The notes under the pieces: generated by a model
What the model saw: only the letters and a program-made list of their open reading frames with translations
Told to the model about the DNA's origin: nothing
The model's database searches: none
NCBI GenBank assembly: GCA_002509495.1
Contig: DAEV01000003.1
Coordinates: 33,958 to 47,501 of the forward strand
DNA: 13,544 nt
Source: Methanolinea sp. UBA473
Lineage (GTDB): Archaea; Halobacteriota; Methanomicrobia; Methanomicrobiales; Methanospirillaceae
Direction: 5' to 3'
Position numbers and translations under genes: made by a program
Shown: positions 6,188 to 13,410 of the stretch, one piece after another
How positions within the stretch are numbered: position 1 is the first letter of the stretch
Layout: every line of letters starts with the position of its first letter

Positions 6188-6687
6188 GCGATCTCCTCCA
6201 GAGGCTCGACGAGCAGGAGGTCCTTCTCCTTCGCCACACCCCGGAGAATGTCCAGGGCCTGGTCCATATCCCTCCGGTTCACCGACCTGATCACGATGCG
6301 GGCGGAGGATACCTGGTTGATGGCCGGCATGACCATGTTGAGCTCGGTCACCTCGGCAAACCCGGTGCAGTCTATGCGGTCCACCGTGTCTCCAAGATCC
6401 GTATGCATGAGGTGGCCGATCATCATCACCGTCTGTTTATAAAGGAGACGCTCCTGTCCGATCCGAAGGATGCTGACACCCTGGTCCTTGATGAGCCGGA
6501 CTAGGTCAGGAAGCCTGCTTTCCGGGAGTTCGAGTACGATCTGGACACTCAGCACGCCCGTCGCGGACTTCTCATCCCTCTGATGGATCACCGCAATGAT
6601 GTTGCCTCCCACCTCGGAGATGGGCTTCAATGCCGCCACCAGTTGCCCGGGGGCATCCTTCATCTCCAGTTTCATTGATACCTGCAC
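6184..6687 (-). CDS. ACT-domain protein, probable regulatory partner of homoserine dehydrogenase
   Basis: A 167-aa protein. Residues 1-80 form a clear ACT domain: strand VSMKLEMKD, the DAPGQLVAALKPISEVGGNI turn and helix, then strand TGVLSVQIVLEL. Residues 81-167 (MVMPAINQVSSARIVIRS and a following helix) look like a second, degenerate ACT-like half. ACT domains bind amino acids and regulate metabolic enzymes. The overlap of its TGA with the ATG of hom makes it the likely allosteric subunit or cofactor for threonine-branch control. I prefer the GTG start at 6687 because GAGG (minus strand, 6696-6699) lies 8 nt upstream and the first beta strand needs residues before the ATG at 6675. Confidence 0.88.
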   Translation of the reverse strand: MQVSMKLEMKDAPGQLVAALKPISEVGGNIIAVIHQRDEKSATGVLSVQIVLELPESRLPDLVRLIKDQGVSILRIGQERLLYKQTVMMIGHLMHTDLGDTVDRIDCTGFAEVTELNMVMPAINQVSSARIVIRSVNRRDMDQALDILRGVAKEKDLLLVEPLEEIA

Positions 6688-6706
6688 GGGTTCTTCCTCT
6701 ATTGAT

Positions 6707-6731
6707 AGATAAGCACCCCCGTGGAGATAAG
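6707..6731 (-). promoter_or_regulatory. Candidate TATA elements of the ACT-hom operon
   Basis: CTTATCT occurs twice on the minus strand (6725-6731 and 6707-6713), 18 bp apart. The upstream copy would place transcription start about 15 nt before the GTG, leaving room for the GAGG ribosome-binding site. The repeat could also be an operator. Confidence 0.3.
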
Positions 6732-6738
6732 TCTTTTA

Positions 6739-6808
6739 CCCCGCCATAATCCGGGGCTCACGGAAAATTCGCTTGATCGGTTAGGTCACTTGAAAAGAGG
6801 GTATACCC
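6739..6808. other. Two small palindromes between the ACT and PAS genes
   Basis: CCCCG/CGGGG (6739-6743/6752-6756, 8-nt loop) and the perfect 10-bp palindrome GGGTATACCC (6799-6808) lie in the 200-nt gap between the ACT start and the PAS stop. They may be an operator or part of the 3' region of the sensor mRNA. Neither is followed by a T-tract in the minus direction. Nothing else is recognisable in this gap. Confidence 0.3.
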
Positions 6809-6887
6809 AGGCTGATTTTGGATCGGGACAGAGGAGGATTTGGAAAGCCCAGGCGGTATCGGATGCGTTTCATTCCTGGCCAATCCC

Positions 6888-8933
6888 CTAATATTTCCGG
6901 ATAAATTCCCTGATCTTTTCAGACTCGATCCAGCCTCGGTCAAGCTGGTCAATGGTCCGGTCGATCTCTCTCGCCTGTTGGTGAATCCTGTCTGCAATCG
7001 CACCTCCTTCGAGGTCAGCCAGCCCCACGATCACCTGCATGGGATTGCGGAGATGGTCTCCCAGAATGGCGAACTGTTCGATGTTCTTCTCGATCTGCTC
7101 ATATGCGATTCGTTTCTCCTCTTCGATCTGGCGCTGTCGGGTGATATTACGCATGATCACCACCACCCGGACAACATTCCCGTTCTGGAAAACGGGGATC
7201 CTCCGGATCTCGAAGTCATACCTGCGGCCACCAAATGACAAATCTTCCCTGCTCTCCAGGCTCTTCCCTGTCGAAAAGACCTCCCGAAGGCCGGCCAGAG
7301 ATTCGGATGGATGGGAAGCGCAGAGGAGATCGATCCGCTGTCCGATGAGATCTCCGGTTACTCCTTCCTCTGCAAGCCACCGCCTGAAATTGGAGTTCAC
7401 CAGGACCAGCCTTAGTTCCCTGTCGACAAGATAGATACCGTCGATCATCGCATCGATTGTGGTCATATACTGGTGTTTGCTCGCCTTGAGGGCTTCCTCA
7501 ACCTTCTTCCGTTCGGTGATGTCCGTGAGGACTGCAAGGGTAGCCGGCTCCCCCTGGAACGTGATGAATGCGGCGTTCACGATGACAGTCCGGGGAAAGC
7601 TCTCCCTTGTGCGAATACGGATTTCGTATGGATCCACACGTTCTCCCTGCATTCTCCTCCGGTTGTTCTGCTGAACGATCCCCCAGCTTTCCGGGGAGAT
7701 GTAGTCGAAAATTGAGGTGTTCAGGATCTCCTCGTACCCCTTCCCCACCGCCGATGCAACGGAGGGGTTGGCATAGAGAATCCTGTCGTTGCCATATACC
7801 AGGACGTAATCCGGTAGTGCATCCACCAGCTGCCGGTACCGCTCCTCGCTCTCGGTCAACGCCCGGTGAGAATGTTTCTCATCCGTGACATCGGTAAACA
7901 CCTGCTCCAGGTAGCCATTCTCTGGAAAAATCCTTGCCCAGAAGCGCGCCCATATGATGCTGCCGTCCCTCCGCGTGAAACCGGCCTCGAAATTGGCAAT
8001 AGATCCGTTCTTTTCCAGTTCGGAGAGGAGCCGATCGCGGGCACCGGGATCGATGTAGTGTTCGGGAAAGAGGAATTCCCGGATGAATTCGCGAACAGAT
8101 TCATATCCGAACATGCGTGCCATCTGTTCATTGGCTTCAAGGACACCCCCGTCGCTGATGCGTGTCCGGACCAGGCCCACCTGGGCATTGTTAAAGAGAC
8201 CCTGATATCGCTCCTTGCTCTCCCGTAAGGCATTTTCCGCTCTCTTCCGTTCCGTGATATCGATCAGGGTGACGACCATCTTCCGGCCCGGCAGAGGTCC
8301 GGCGGACAGGAGGATCCGTCGTGGGACTCCGTCCGTATTCATGAGCTGGCATTCGAGATCGGTAACAGCTCCCCCCGGAGCTGCCATTCCCCAGAAACGA
8401 TCCCGCTCCTCCACGTCCGGGAACAGGTCGAGGAAGAATCTCCCGGGGAGATCCCGGTTCCGGTACCCCAGGATATCGGCTCCCTTCTGATTCACCTCCT
8501 CGATCACGAGGCCTGAACGGAGATTCATGAGCAGGAATACCCCTGCCTCCGAGTAATCGAAGATCCCGTGGTAACGATCCTCCTGCTCCTTTAGCGTTCC
8601 TGAAAGTGAGGCCACAATCACACCGATTGCAACGAACACGTAGAACTGGGTAGTGATCTGGGTAAGCGCATCCACATCCGGATAACTCATGAGGTACCCC
8701 ATCGCGAGGTATCCCATGGCCAGGGCAACAGTATAGAGGACACCCCTGCGGGGGAACCAGTAAGCGGCGATGACGATGGGCAGGTAAAAGAGGTGGGAGG
8801 TGATGGATGAGATTCCCCGCAGTATCCCATAGTAATTGAGCGAGAATGCAAAAATTGTCGTGGCGATCAGAATAGCAATCCAGATATCCCTTTTTTCCAG
8901 GATTGCAGGGATACTGTGTCTCAGGCTTCCCAT
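6888..8933 (-). CDS. Membrane sensor with four PAS domains and a histidine-box stub (no HATPase)
   Basis: A 681-aa signal-transduction protein. Residues 16-115 contain about four membrane helices. PAS1 spans about 120-229, PAS2 241-353, PAS3 361-475 and PAS4 485-600; several end in the PAC-type motif DITERK. Residues 601-681 resemble a histidine-kinase dimerisation region with the H-box GDHLRNPMQVI (H627), followed by one more helix and the stop. No N, G1, F or G2 boxes follow, so the ATP-binding catalytic domain is missing. The end looks natural (W-x-E-S-E-K-x-R-E-F) and not truncated, as seen in other Methanomicrobiales PAS proteins. It may be phosphorylated in trans or act as a sensing dimer. 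Start ATG at 8933 has a GGGGGG ribosome-binding site 8 nt upstream. No response regulator is adjacent. Confidence 0.9.
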   Translation of the reverse strand: MGSLRHSIPAILEKRDIWIAILIATTIFAFSLNYYGILRGISSITSHLFYLPIVIAAYWFPRRGVLYTVALAMGYLAMGYLMSYPDVDALTQITTQFYVFVAIGVIVASLSGTLKEQEDRYHGIFDYSEAGVFLLMNLRSGLVIEEVNQKGADILGYRNRDLPGRFFLDLFPDVEERDRFWGMAAPGGAVTDLECQLMNTDGVPRRILLSAGPLPGRKMVVTLIDITERKRAENALRESKERYQGLFNNAQVGLVRTRISDGGVLEANEQMARMFGYESVREFIREFLFPEHYIDPGARDRLLSELEKNGSIANFEAGFTRRDGSIIWARFWARIFPENGYLEQVFTDVTDEKHSHRALTESEERYRQLVDALPDYVLVYGNDRILYANPSVASAVGKGYEEILNTSIFDYISPESWGIVQQNNRRRMQGERVDPYEIRIRTRESFPRTVIVNAAFITFQGEPATLAVLTDITERKKVEEALKASKHQYMTTIDAMIDGIYLVDRELRLVLVNSNFRRWLAEEGVTGDLIGQRIDLLCASHPSESLAGLREVFSTGKSLESREDLSFGGRRYDFEIRRIPVFQNGNVVRVVVIMRNITRQRQIEEEKRIAYEQIEKNIEQFAILGDHLRNPMQVIVGLADLEGGAIADRIHQQAREIDRTIDQLDRGWIESEKIREFIRKY

Positions 8934-8977
8934 GATGCAAACCCCCCTTGCATATCATACGGGTGTGTTGCCGGAAC

Positions 8978-8988
8978 GATAAATAGTA
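8978..8988 (-). promoter_or_regulatory. TATA box of the PAS sensor gene
   Basis: The minus strand reads TACTATTTATC, 45-55 nt before the ATG at 8933. A start site near 8957 would leave a leader of about 23 nt that includes the GGGGGG ribosome-binding site (complement of 8942-8947). This is one of the few leadered promoters here. Confidence 0.5.
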
Positions 8989-9019
8989 CAGGGAAGTTGC
9001 CCCACGTCACCACAGATCG

Positions 9020-9685
9020 TCACCCTGACTGCCGATACGCAGGTTCCGCCTGATCCGGTTCCCCCTTATGTGACTGCACTCCCGTGGAAGATTGCTGGAT
9101 TGCGGGTCCCGAATCCTGCACCTGTACGGCATCCTGTGGTGATCCTGGAAATCCGGTCTCTTCCAGGTGGTAATGTACCAGGAAATAATGGAACGACCGG
9201 TTTTTACTGATCGCTACCGGGATTGAGTAATAAGAGAGGAGGTCCAGCATGTACGCGATGCGGGAGGAATACCGCTTCGGAATATGCCGGTTGAATCGTT
9301 CTTTTGTGACCTGGTCCGTAAATTGGGGAGGTTTGATTCCAAGGACACGGGCAGATTCCCTGTCGATACCCGCCAGATACCAGCTCTCGATCTCCTGCAC
9401 AATGACCATGATCTCCCCGGGATCCACTGCACAGATACGCTCCTGGATCACCCCTTTCTTCACCCGGATCGAGGGCTCCAGGTCGTTGTCCGCCACGAGA
9501 ATGAACTCGTGCCCCATGGCCCGGATTGTGTTGATGAATTTACAGATGCGGGTTCTCTTCATGCAGGCGTACATCACCAGTTCCACCGAGGCGTACCGGG
9601 GGGCAAGGAGGGGTTTTATGATGCGGGAGAAGAATCTCTGGTCATCGTTCCCCTCCACCAGGATGAAAAGCCGCCGGTTGCTCAT
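9020..9685 (-). CDS. TOPRIM-like nuclease (DUF4276/OLD type), partner of the upstream ATPase
   Basis: A 221-aa protein. LFILVEGNDDQRFF (6-19) supplies the TOPRIM glutamate (E11), and FILVADNDLEP (61-71) supplies the D-x-D pair D66/D68; both are metal-binding residues in OLD, DnaG and topoisomerase folds. EIESWYLAG (98-106) and the KNRSFHYF block (161-168) resemble the EIEAW and SF..F patterns of DUF4276 proteins. After about residue 176 the sequence becomes a 45-residue hydrophilic tail rich in Q, S, G and P with no visible fold. The ATG overlaps the TGA of the ATPase gene (ATGA), so the two are translationally coupled. Likely a nuclease effector gated by the ATPase; DNA repair is an alternative role. 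Confidence 0.8.
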   Translation of the reverse strand: MSNRRLFILVEGNDDQRFFSRIIKPLLAPRYASVELVMYACMKRTRICKFINTIRAMGHEFILVADNDLEPSIRVKKGVIQERICAVDPGEIMVIVQEIESWYLAGIDRESARVLGIKPPQFTDQVTKERFNRHIPKRYSSRIAYMLDLLSYYSIPVAISKNRSFHYFLVHYHLEETGFPGSPQDAVQVQDSGPAIQQSSTGVQSHKGEPDQAEPAYRQSG

Positions 9686-10935
9686 TCAATCCCCAGAAGG
9701 TTCTGGATGAAGAGCTCTTCGATCCCGATCTCGTGCTCCATGAACGAGCGTATCTCCTTCTTGCTCCCTGGCCTGCTTAAACGGGAGAAACCCTCCTGAT
9801 CGCGGGTGATGAGCAGGATATCCTCGATCTTCACGTGCTTGACCATCTCGGGATTATGTGTGGTGACGATGATCTGCTTGGTGGACGATGCATCCTTGAG
9901 CATCTCAATCAGTTTGGAGATAAGGTACGGATGGATGTTCCTCTCCGGTTCCTCAATGATCGTCACCGGGCGCTCCTCGAAATAGAGAGCGATGATGAGG
10001 GCGCAGATATTGATGGTCCCATCCGAAACCATCGATGCGGGAAGATACTTGCTTTTACTGTAAATCTCTTTTATTTTCAGGAAAAGAGACATATCCATGA
10101 ATTTTTCCACTGCGACATCATCCACGAATGGGAGCATGTCCTGGAGGAGACGGGTGAACGTGACCTTCTTTCCAGGGTCCTCTGTGATCTTCTTGATCAC
10201 GATGGCGAGATTATTTCCGTCCTTTTCCAGATCCGTCTTCCCCATGATAGGCACTGCCCGCTTGAGGAGATGGGGATCAAAATCGTAGACCTTCATCCCC
10301 CGGAAGATCCACTCGAGCGGAGGGATTCCGGGGACCACCATGGGAAGGTTCATGATCAGGCGCCCGGGAGGAACATCCTTTTTATGGGGATGGTAGGGAT
10401 AGACCTCCTCCTCCCGGAGGTCCAGCCCGTCTGGCGGGCAGAGGCAGTACCTGATAGTGTTTCCCTCCCTCGACAGAAGGATACTTCCTTTGCCCAGTTC
10501 CAGGATTTTTCCCTTTTCATACCGGTGAAATATCCCTCCTACCTCCAGGTGATCCCTGGAAATGTTGTAGGTCTCCCCTTCATCCGAAAACGTCAGCGTG
10601 AATTCGTAAAGGACAACGTCTGCGGAGAAGTAGACCGGAGCGCCTGCTGCTACTCCGACGACATCCTCGATCTTCTCTTCCAGGCCGTATGTGATCCGGA
10701 GCGCGAACGGCTGTTCCGGTCCGATGATGGTGTTTCTTAAGTATTCCACGCCTCCCTGAAGTGAAATAGCATTGGAGAGCCCGTATTTCGCGATGTCCCG
10801 GAGGAATTTGAATATCTGGATAAAATTGGATTTTCCCGATGCGTTGGACCCTATGATCACATTGAAGTTGTCCGGCTTGACCTCCAGGTGCCTGAAGCTC
10901 TTGAAATTGGATACCGCAATCTCCAGGATAGGCAT
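9682..10935 (-). CDS. AAA15/OLD-like ABC-class ATPase, sensor component of an ATPase-TOPRIM pair
   Basis: A 417-aa P-loop ATPase of the RecF/SMC-like ABC class. The start MPILEIAVSNFKSF is the typical first strand of this class. Walker A is GSNASGKS (29-36), the signature is VSDGT (303-307), Walker B is VTIIEEPE (324-331), and the H-loop histidine lies in TTHNPE (358-363). There is no long coiled coil; the insert 80-290 is a mixed domain. I chose the ATG at 10935 over the in-frame 10977 ATG because the class motif begins there and a TATA box (about 10958-10965) lies inside the longer version. The next gene is a TOPRIM protein with an ATGA overlap. This order matches AriA-AriB (PARIS) and other ATPase/nuclease defence pairs. 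The specific system is not identified. Confidence 0.87.
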   Translation of the reverse strand: MPILEIAVSNFKSFRHLEVKPDNFNVIIGSNASGKSNFIQIFKFLRDIAKYGLSNAISLQGGVEYLRNTIIGPEQPFALRITYGLEEKIEDVVGVAAGAPVYFSADVVLYEFTLTFSDEGETYNISRDHLEVGGIFHRYEKGKILELGKGSILLSREGNTIRYCLCPPDGLDLREEEVYPYHPHKKDVPPGRLIMNLPMVVPGIPPLEWIFRGMKVYDFDPHLLKRAVPIMGKTDLEKDGNNLAIVIKKITEDPGKKVTFTRLLQDMLPFVDDVAVEKFMDMSLFLKIKEIYSKSKYLPASMVSDGTINICALIIALYFEERPVTIIEEPERNIHPYLISKLIEMLKDASSTKQIIVTTHNPEMVKHVKIEDILLITRDQEGFSRLSRPGSKKEIRSFMEHEIGIEELFIQNLLGIE

Positions 10936-10956
10936 GGGAGATCGTTCACTCCCGGT

Positions 10957-10966
10957 GCTATAAGGT
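10957..10966 (-). promoter_or_regulatory. TATA box of the ATPase-TOPRIM operon (leaderless)
   Basis: The minus strand reads ACCTTATAGC, 22-31 nt before the ATG at 10935, so transcription should start at the ATG. A GGGAG/CTCCC inverted repeat separates the box from the start codon. Confidence 0.5.
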
Positions 10967-10996
10967 TTACCCGGCAATGAGGGGATGTTTTGGGCC

Positions 10997-11755
10997 TTAT
11001 CGCTTCTTTCCGAAAAGAAGGAATGCGAGGGAGAGTCCTGCGAGGAGGGCCGGATACGGGAATGTCACTGCTGTCCTGCCCCCTGATTCCGCCTTTTCCC
11101 GTGCCTGGTTCCTTAGTTCTCCGGCTCCCTGCAGTCCGGGATCCAGGGCAAGGGCACGGTCCAGGGACTCGACTGCCTCCTGGTACTTACCCATCCGGTA
11201 GAGGGCTGTGCCACGGCCGCCCCAGGCACGGGCATCCCCGGAATCGAGCCTGGATGCCTGATCGAAGGCGGTAAATGCCACCTGGTTTTCTCCAAGAGCA
11301 AGACACGCCATGCCTTTCTGGTAAAACGCCTCTTCGGAATTGGGATTCGCATTGAGGGCGCGATCATACGCCTGCAGAGCTTCGCGGGATCGCCCCATTG
11401 CCTGCAGAGTATTTCCGGTCTCCAGCCAGGCTTCGAAATATTCAGGGTTCAGGGTGGTCGCCTGTTCGAAGTCCTTCAGGGCATCTGCATACCGCCGGAG
11501 CATGAAGTTGGCAGTTCCCGCCTTGAACCACGCGATAGAGTAATGGGAGTCAGATTCCAGAGCCTTCTCGTAGGCTCCCAGGGCGTCTTCATACCTTCCA
11601 TTCACAAAGTAGCCGTTGCCCTTGTCTGTCCAGAGCAGGGCCTGATCGATGTCATTCCCTGCGGCAAAAGCCGGTGGAATGAACGCCAGCAGTCCGAGGC
11701 ACAACACAATTAAACCAAAGACGAGCTTCCGGGAACCGGTATCCGCCACATCCAT
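10997..11755 (-). CDS. Exported TPR-repeat protein with C-terminal membrane anchor
   Basis: A 252-aa protein. Residues 1-32 form a Sec-type signal peptide (basic SRK, hydrophobic LVFGLIVLCLGLLAF, cleavage near AFA-AG). Residues about 40-209 form five consecutive 34-residue TPR units, each ending in the A-x-x-x-x/N-P pattern (for example ALESDS, ATTLNP, ALNANP, ALALDP), so this is a protein-interaction scaffold outside the membrane. The C-terminus is a hydrophobic helix (PALLAGLSLAFLLF) followed by GKKR, a membrane anchor or an archaeosortase-type sorting tail. The ATG at 11755 gives a clean signal peptide and lies 26-33 nt after a TATA box; a GTG at 11818 is in frame but less likely. It lies downstream of the flippase, so a role in surface assembly is possible. 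Confidence 0.88.
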   Translation of the reverse strand: MDVADTGSRKLVFGLIVLCLGLLAFIPPAFAAGNDIDQALLWTDKGNGYFVNGRYEDALGAYEKALESDSHYSIAWFKAGTANFMLRRYADALKDFEQATTLNPEYFEAWLETGNTLQAMGRSREALQAYDRALNANPNSEEAFYQKGMACLALGENQVAFTAFDQASRLDSGDARAWGGRGTALYRMGKYQEAVESLDRALALDPGLQGAGELRNQAREKAESGGRTAVTFPYPALLAGLSLAFLLFGKKR

Positions 11756-11780
11756 GAGAAGAAGAATCCGGTCGGGAATG

Positions 11781-11788
11781 ATAATACT
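11781..11788 (-). promoter_or_regulatory. Candidate TATA box of the TPR gene
   Basis: AGTATTAT on the minus strand lies 26-33 nt before the ATG at 11755, consistent with leaderless transcription and with choosing that ATG over the upstream GTG. Confidence 0.4.
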
Positions 11789-11817
11789 TTGGAGATTTGC
11801 CCCTTCTACACAATCCA

Positions 11818-13296
11818 CTACATCCAGCCCGGCCAGGGAATGCCCAGTCTCAAAGATATCTCCTTTACCTCGTCCCGGATCCCGGTATCGATCCTGAGCA
11901 GAACAAAGAGGTAGAATAATGCACCGGCAAGCACGAGCCCTGCCACCAACAGAACATGGTCAAGGGGAACAACCCGGGAAAAGAAGAGGACGAATATACT
12001 CATCCCTGCAGTGGAGACGACGATATTTCGGATCGCGTTCCATTCGACGGGGATGGTCAGGAACCGCGAACGCATCGCGCGTGTAAGCCCTGCACGAACA
12101 ATATACGCGAGAAGGAGGGCTGCGGCCGCCCCCTCGATCCCGAACCGGGGAATGAGAACGATCTCGATTGCTACAAGGAGGAGAGACGAGACCGCACCTG
12201 TCCAGAAGAGGATCCTGGGACGGTTCAGAGCACTCAGTGCCATTCCGTCCAGCGTGAAGAACAGGGTTGCAACCTGGACAAGGAGCAGGAGATAAAAAGA
12301 CGGTGCGGCTACTGTGAACGCAGAGCCATACACGAAGTAGAGCAGCCTCTCTCCCAGGAGCAATCCACCTGCAACAAAGGGGATCGCCAGGAGAAGGGAG
12401 TAGGTGAATGCCCGGGAGAGAGCCCCGGCCGCGGCGGTGAGATTCCCCTCCTCGCTCCACCCGGATATCCTTGGAAAGAGCGCGGTTGAGAGGGAAGTGG
12501 CGACAAAGATCGCAAGGACCGCGAGTTGCAGCGGCGCGCGGTAGAATCCCACATCCTCGCTCGTGAGGAAAAATCCCACCAGCACGGTGTCGGCATACCC
12601 TGCAACCACTCCCGTAGCACCGGAGAGAAATCCCCACCATGCATACGGGACCATGGCTGCAAGATGTCTCCAGTTGAACCTCACGAGGCGAAAACGTAGG
12701 AAATGAAGGTTGATGATCGCAGAAACGAGTATCCCGGCAACGAACCCCCCTGCAAGACCGGCCGCCGCAAAACCCGCATAGATTGCCAGGACCTGGACGA
12801 TTACCCTGGTCAGAGTATTGGAAAAATCAGATACCTGCAGGGCGCCCACGCTCCCGCCTCCATAGACCCCGGCCGAGATTATGCCCCCGAGCGTGCCGCA
12901 CGTGAGGGCAATGACAAGCCAGGGAAAGAGCCCCTCCCTATTGAGATCCATCATGTAGGGCGTGAGGAGAAGGAGAACGACCACGCCCGCCACGAGGAAA
13001 ACGGCTCTGGCTGCGATTTGTGCAGAGAAAAAGGCATCTTCCTCTCTGCCCTCGCTGATCTTCTTTACCGCAGCCCCTCCCATCCCCCCGTCCACACAAA
13101 GGACTGCAAGACCGTAGTAGGCCAGGAAAAGGAAATAAGCTCCCAGGGTTTCTGCTCCCGCGGTGTGAGCAACGTAAATCGTGGACAGGTACCCGACCGC
13201 GGTGATCCCGATATTTGCCCCGATGGAGAGGAGTGCCTGGCGGCGCACCGTGCCGATTGCCAGGAGCTGGTCCACGATCTTTCCGGGGCCCATCAT
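11818..13296 (-). CDS. Polysaccharide/lipid-linked oligosaccharide flippase (Wzx/MurJ-like, MOP superfamily)
   Basis: A 492-aa integral membrane protein with about 12-14 hydrophobic helices spread evenly along its length. The N-terminal RRQALLSIGANIGITAVGYL followed by GAETLGAYFLF is typical of oligosaccharide flippases (RfbX/Wzx). LTSEDVGFYRAPLQLA and the later PRFGIEGAAAALLLAYIVRA are typical repeats of the second half. It likely flips lipid-linked glycans for S-layer glycosylation or exopolysaccharide across the cytoplasmic membrane. Two adjacent ATGs (13294-13296 and 13291-13293) begin the frame; no Shine-Dalgarno is present, and a TATA-like box suggests a leaderless transcript. The stop is followed at once by the TPR gene. 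No glycosyltransferase is adjacent in this window, so the substrate is unknown. Confidence 0.92.
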   Translation of the reverse strand: MMGPGKIVDQLLAIGTVRRQALLSIGANIGITAVGYLSTIYVAHTAGAETLGAYFLFLAYYGLAVLCVDGGMGGAAVKKISEGREEDAFFSAQIAARAVFLVAGVVVLLLLTPYMMDLNREGLFPWLVIALTCGTLGGIISAGVYGGGSVGALQVSDFSNTLTRVIVQVLAIYAGFAAAGLAGGFVAGILVSAIINLHFLRFRLVRFNWRHLAAMVPYAWWGFLSGATGVVAGYADTVLVGFFLTSEDVGFYRAPLQLAVLAIFVATSLSTALFPRISGWSEEGNLTAAAGALSRAFTYSLLLAIPFVAGGLLLGERLLYFVYGSAFTVAAPSFYLLLLVQVATLFFTLDGMALSALNRPRILFWTGAVSSLLLVAIEIVLIPRFGIEGAAAALLLAYIVRAGLTRAMRSRFLTIPVEWNAIRNIVVSTAGMSIFVLFFSRVVPLDHVLLVAGLVLAGALFYLFVLLRIDTGIRDEVKEISLRLGIPWPGWM

Positions 13297-13318
13297 TCTC
13301 TTATAGGAGGCGGATGAG

Positions 13319-13330
13319 AGAAAAATAGGT
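13319..13330 (-). promoter_or_regulatory. TATA box of the flippase gene
   Basis: ACCTATTTTTCT on the minus strand sits 23-34 nt before the ATG at 13296, predicting a leaderless mRNA. The 114-nt divergent region (13297-13410) also has to hold the promoter for the plus-strand ABC gene; no clear plus-strand TATA is seen. Confidence 0.45.
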
Positions 13331-13410
13331 TTCCCGTCCCGATCGGCTCGTCCATCGAAAAGGTGTTGTGGGAGCGGGGCGATCCTAAGTAAGAGATACC
13401 CGGTGTACCC

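Noticed and set aside
6799..6808. GGGTATACCC palindrome as a restriction or operator site of note
   Set aside because: A single 10-bp palindrome with no second copy or flanking symmetry; chance occurrence is plausible, so it is listed only as a minor feature.
8191..8958. Alternate minus-strand frame of 255 codons over the start of the PAS gene
   Set aside because: Same strand, different frame, with C/R/G/P-rich composition; the main frame has membrane helices and PAS domains here.
9835..10740. Long plus-strand open frame (301 codons) antisense to the ATPase gene
   Set aside because: Its translation is rich in D, H and R with no recognisable motif, and the minus-strand frame has every ATPase motif in place. 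It is a codon-bias shadow.
11756..11818. GTG start of the TPR gene overlapping the flippase stop by one base
   Set aside because: It would put 21 residues before the signal peptide and would place the TATA-like box inside the gene; the ATG at 11755 fits better, though the GTG is not excluded.
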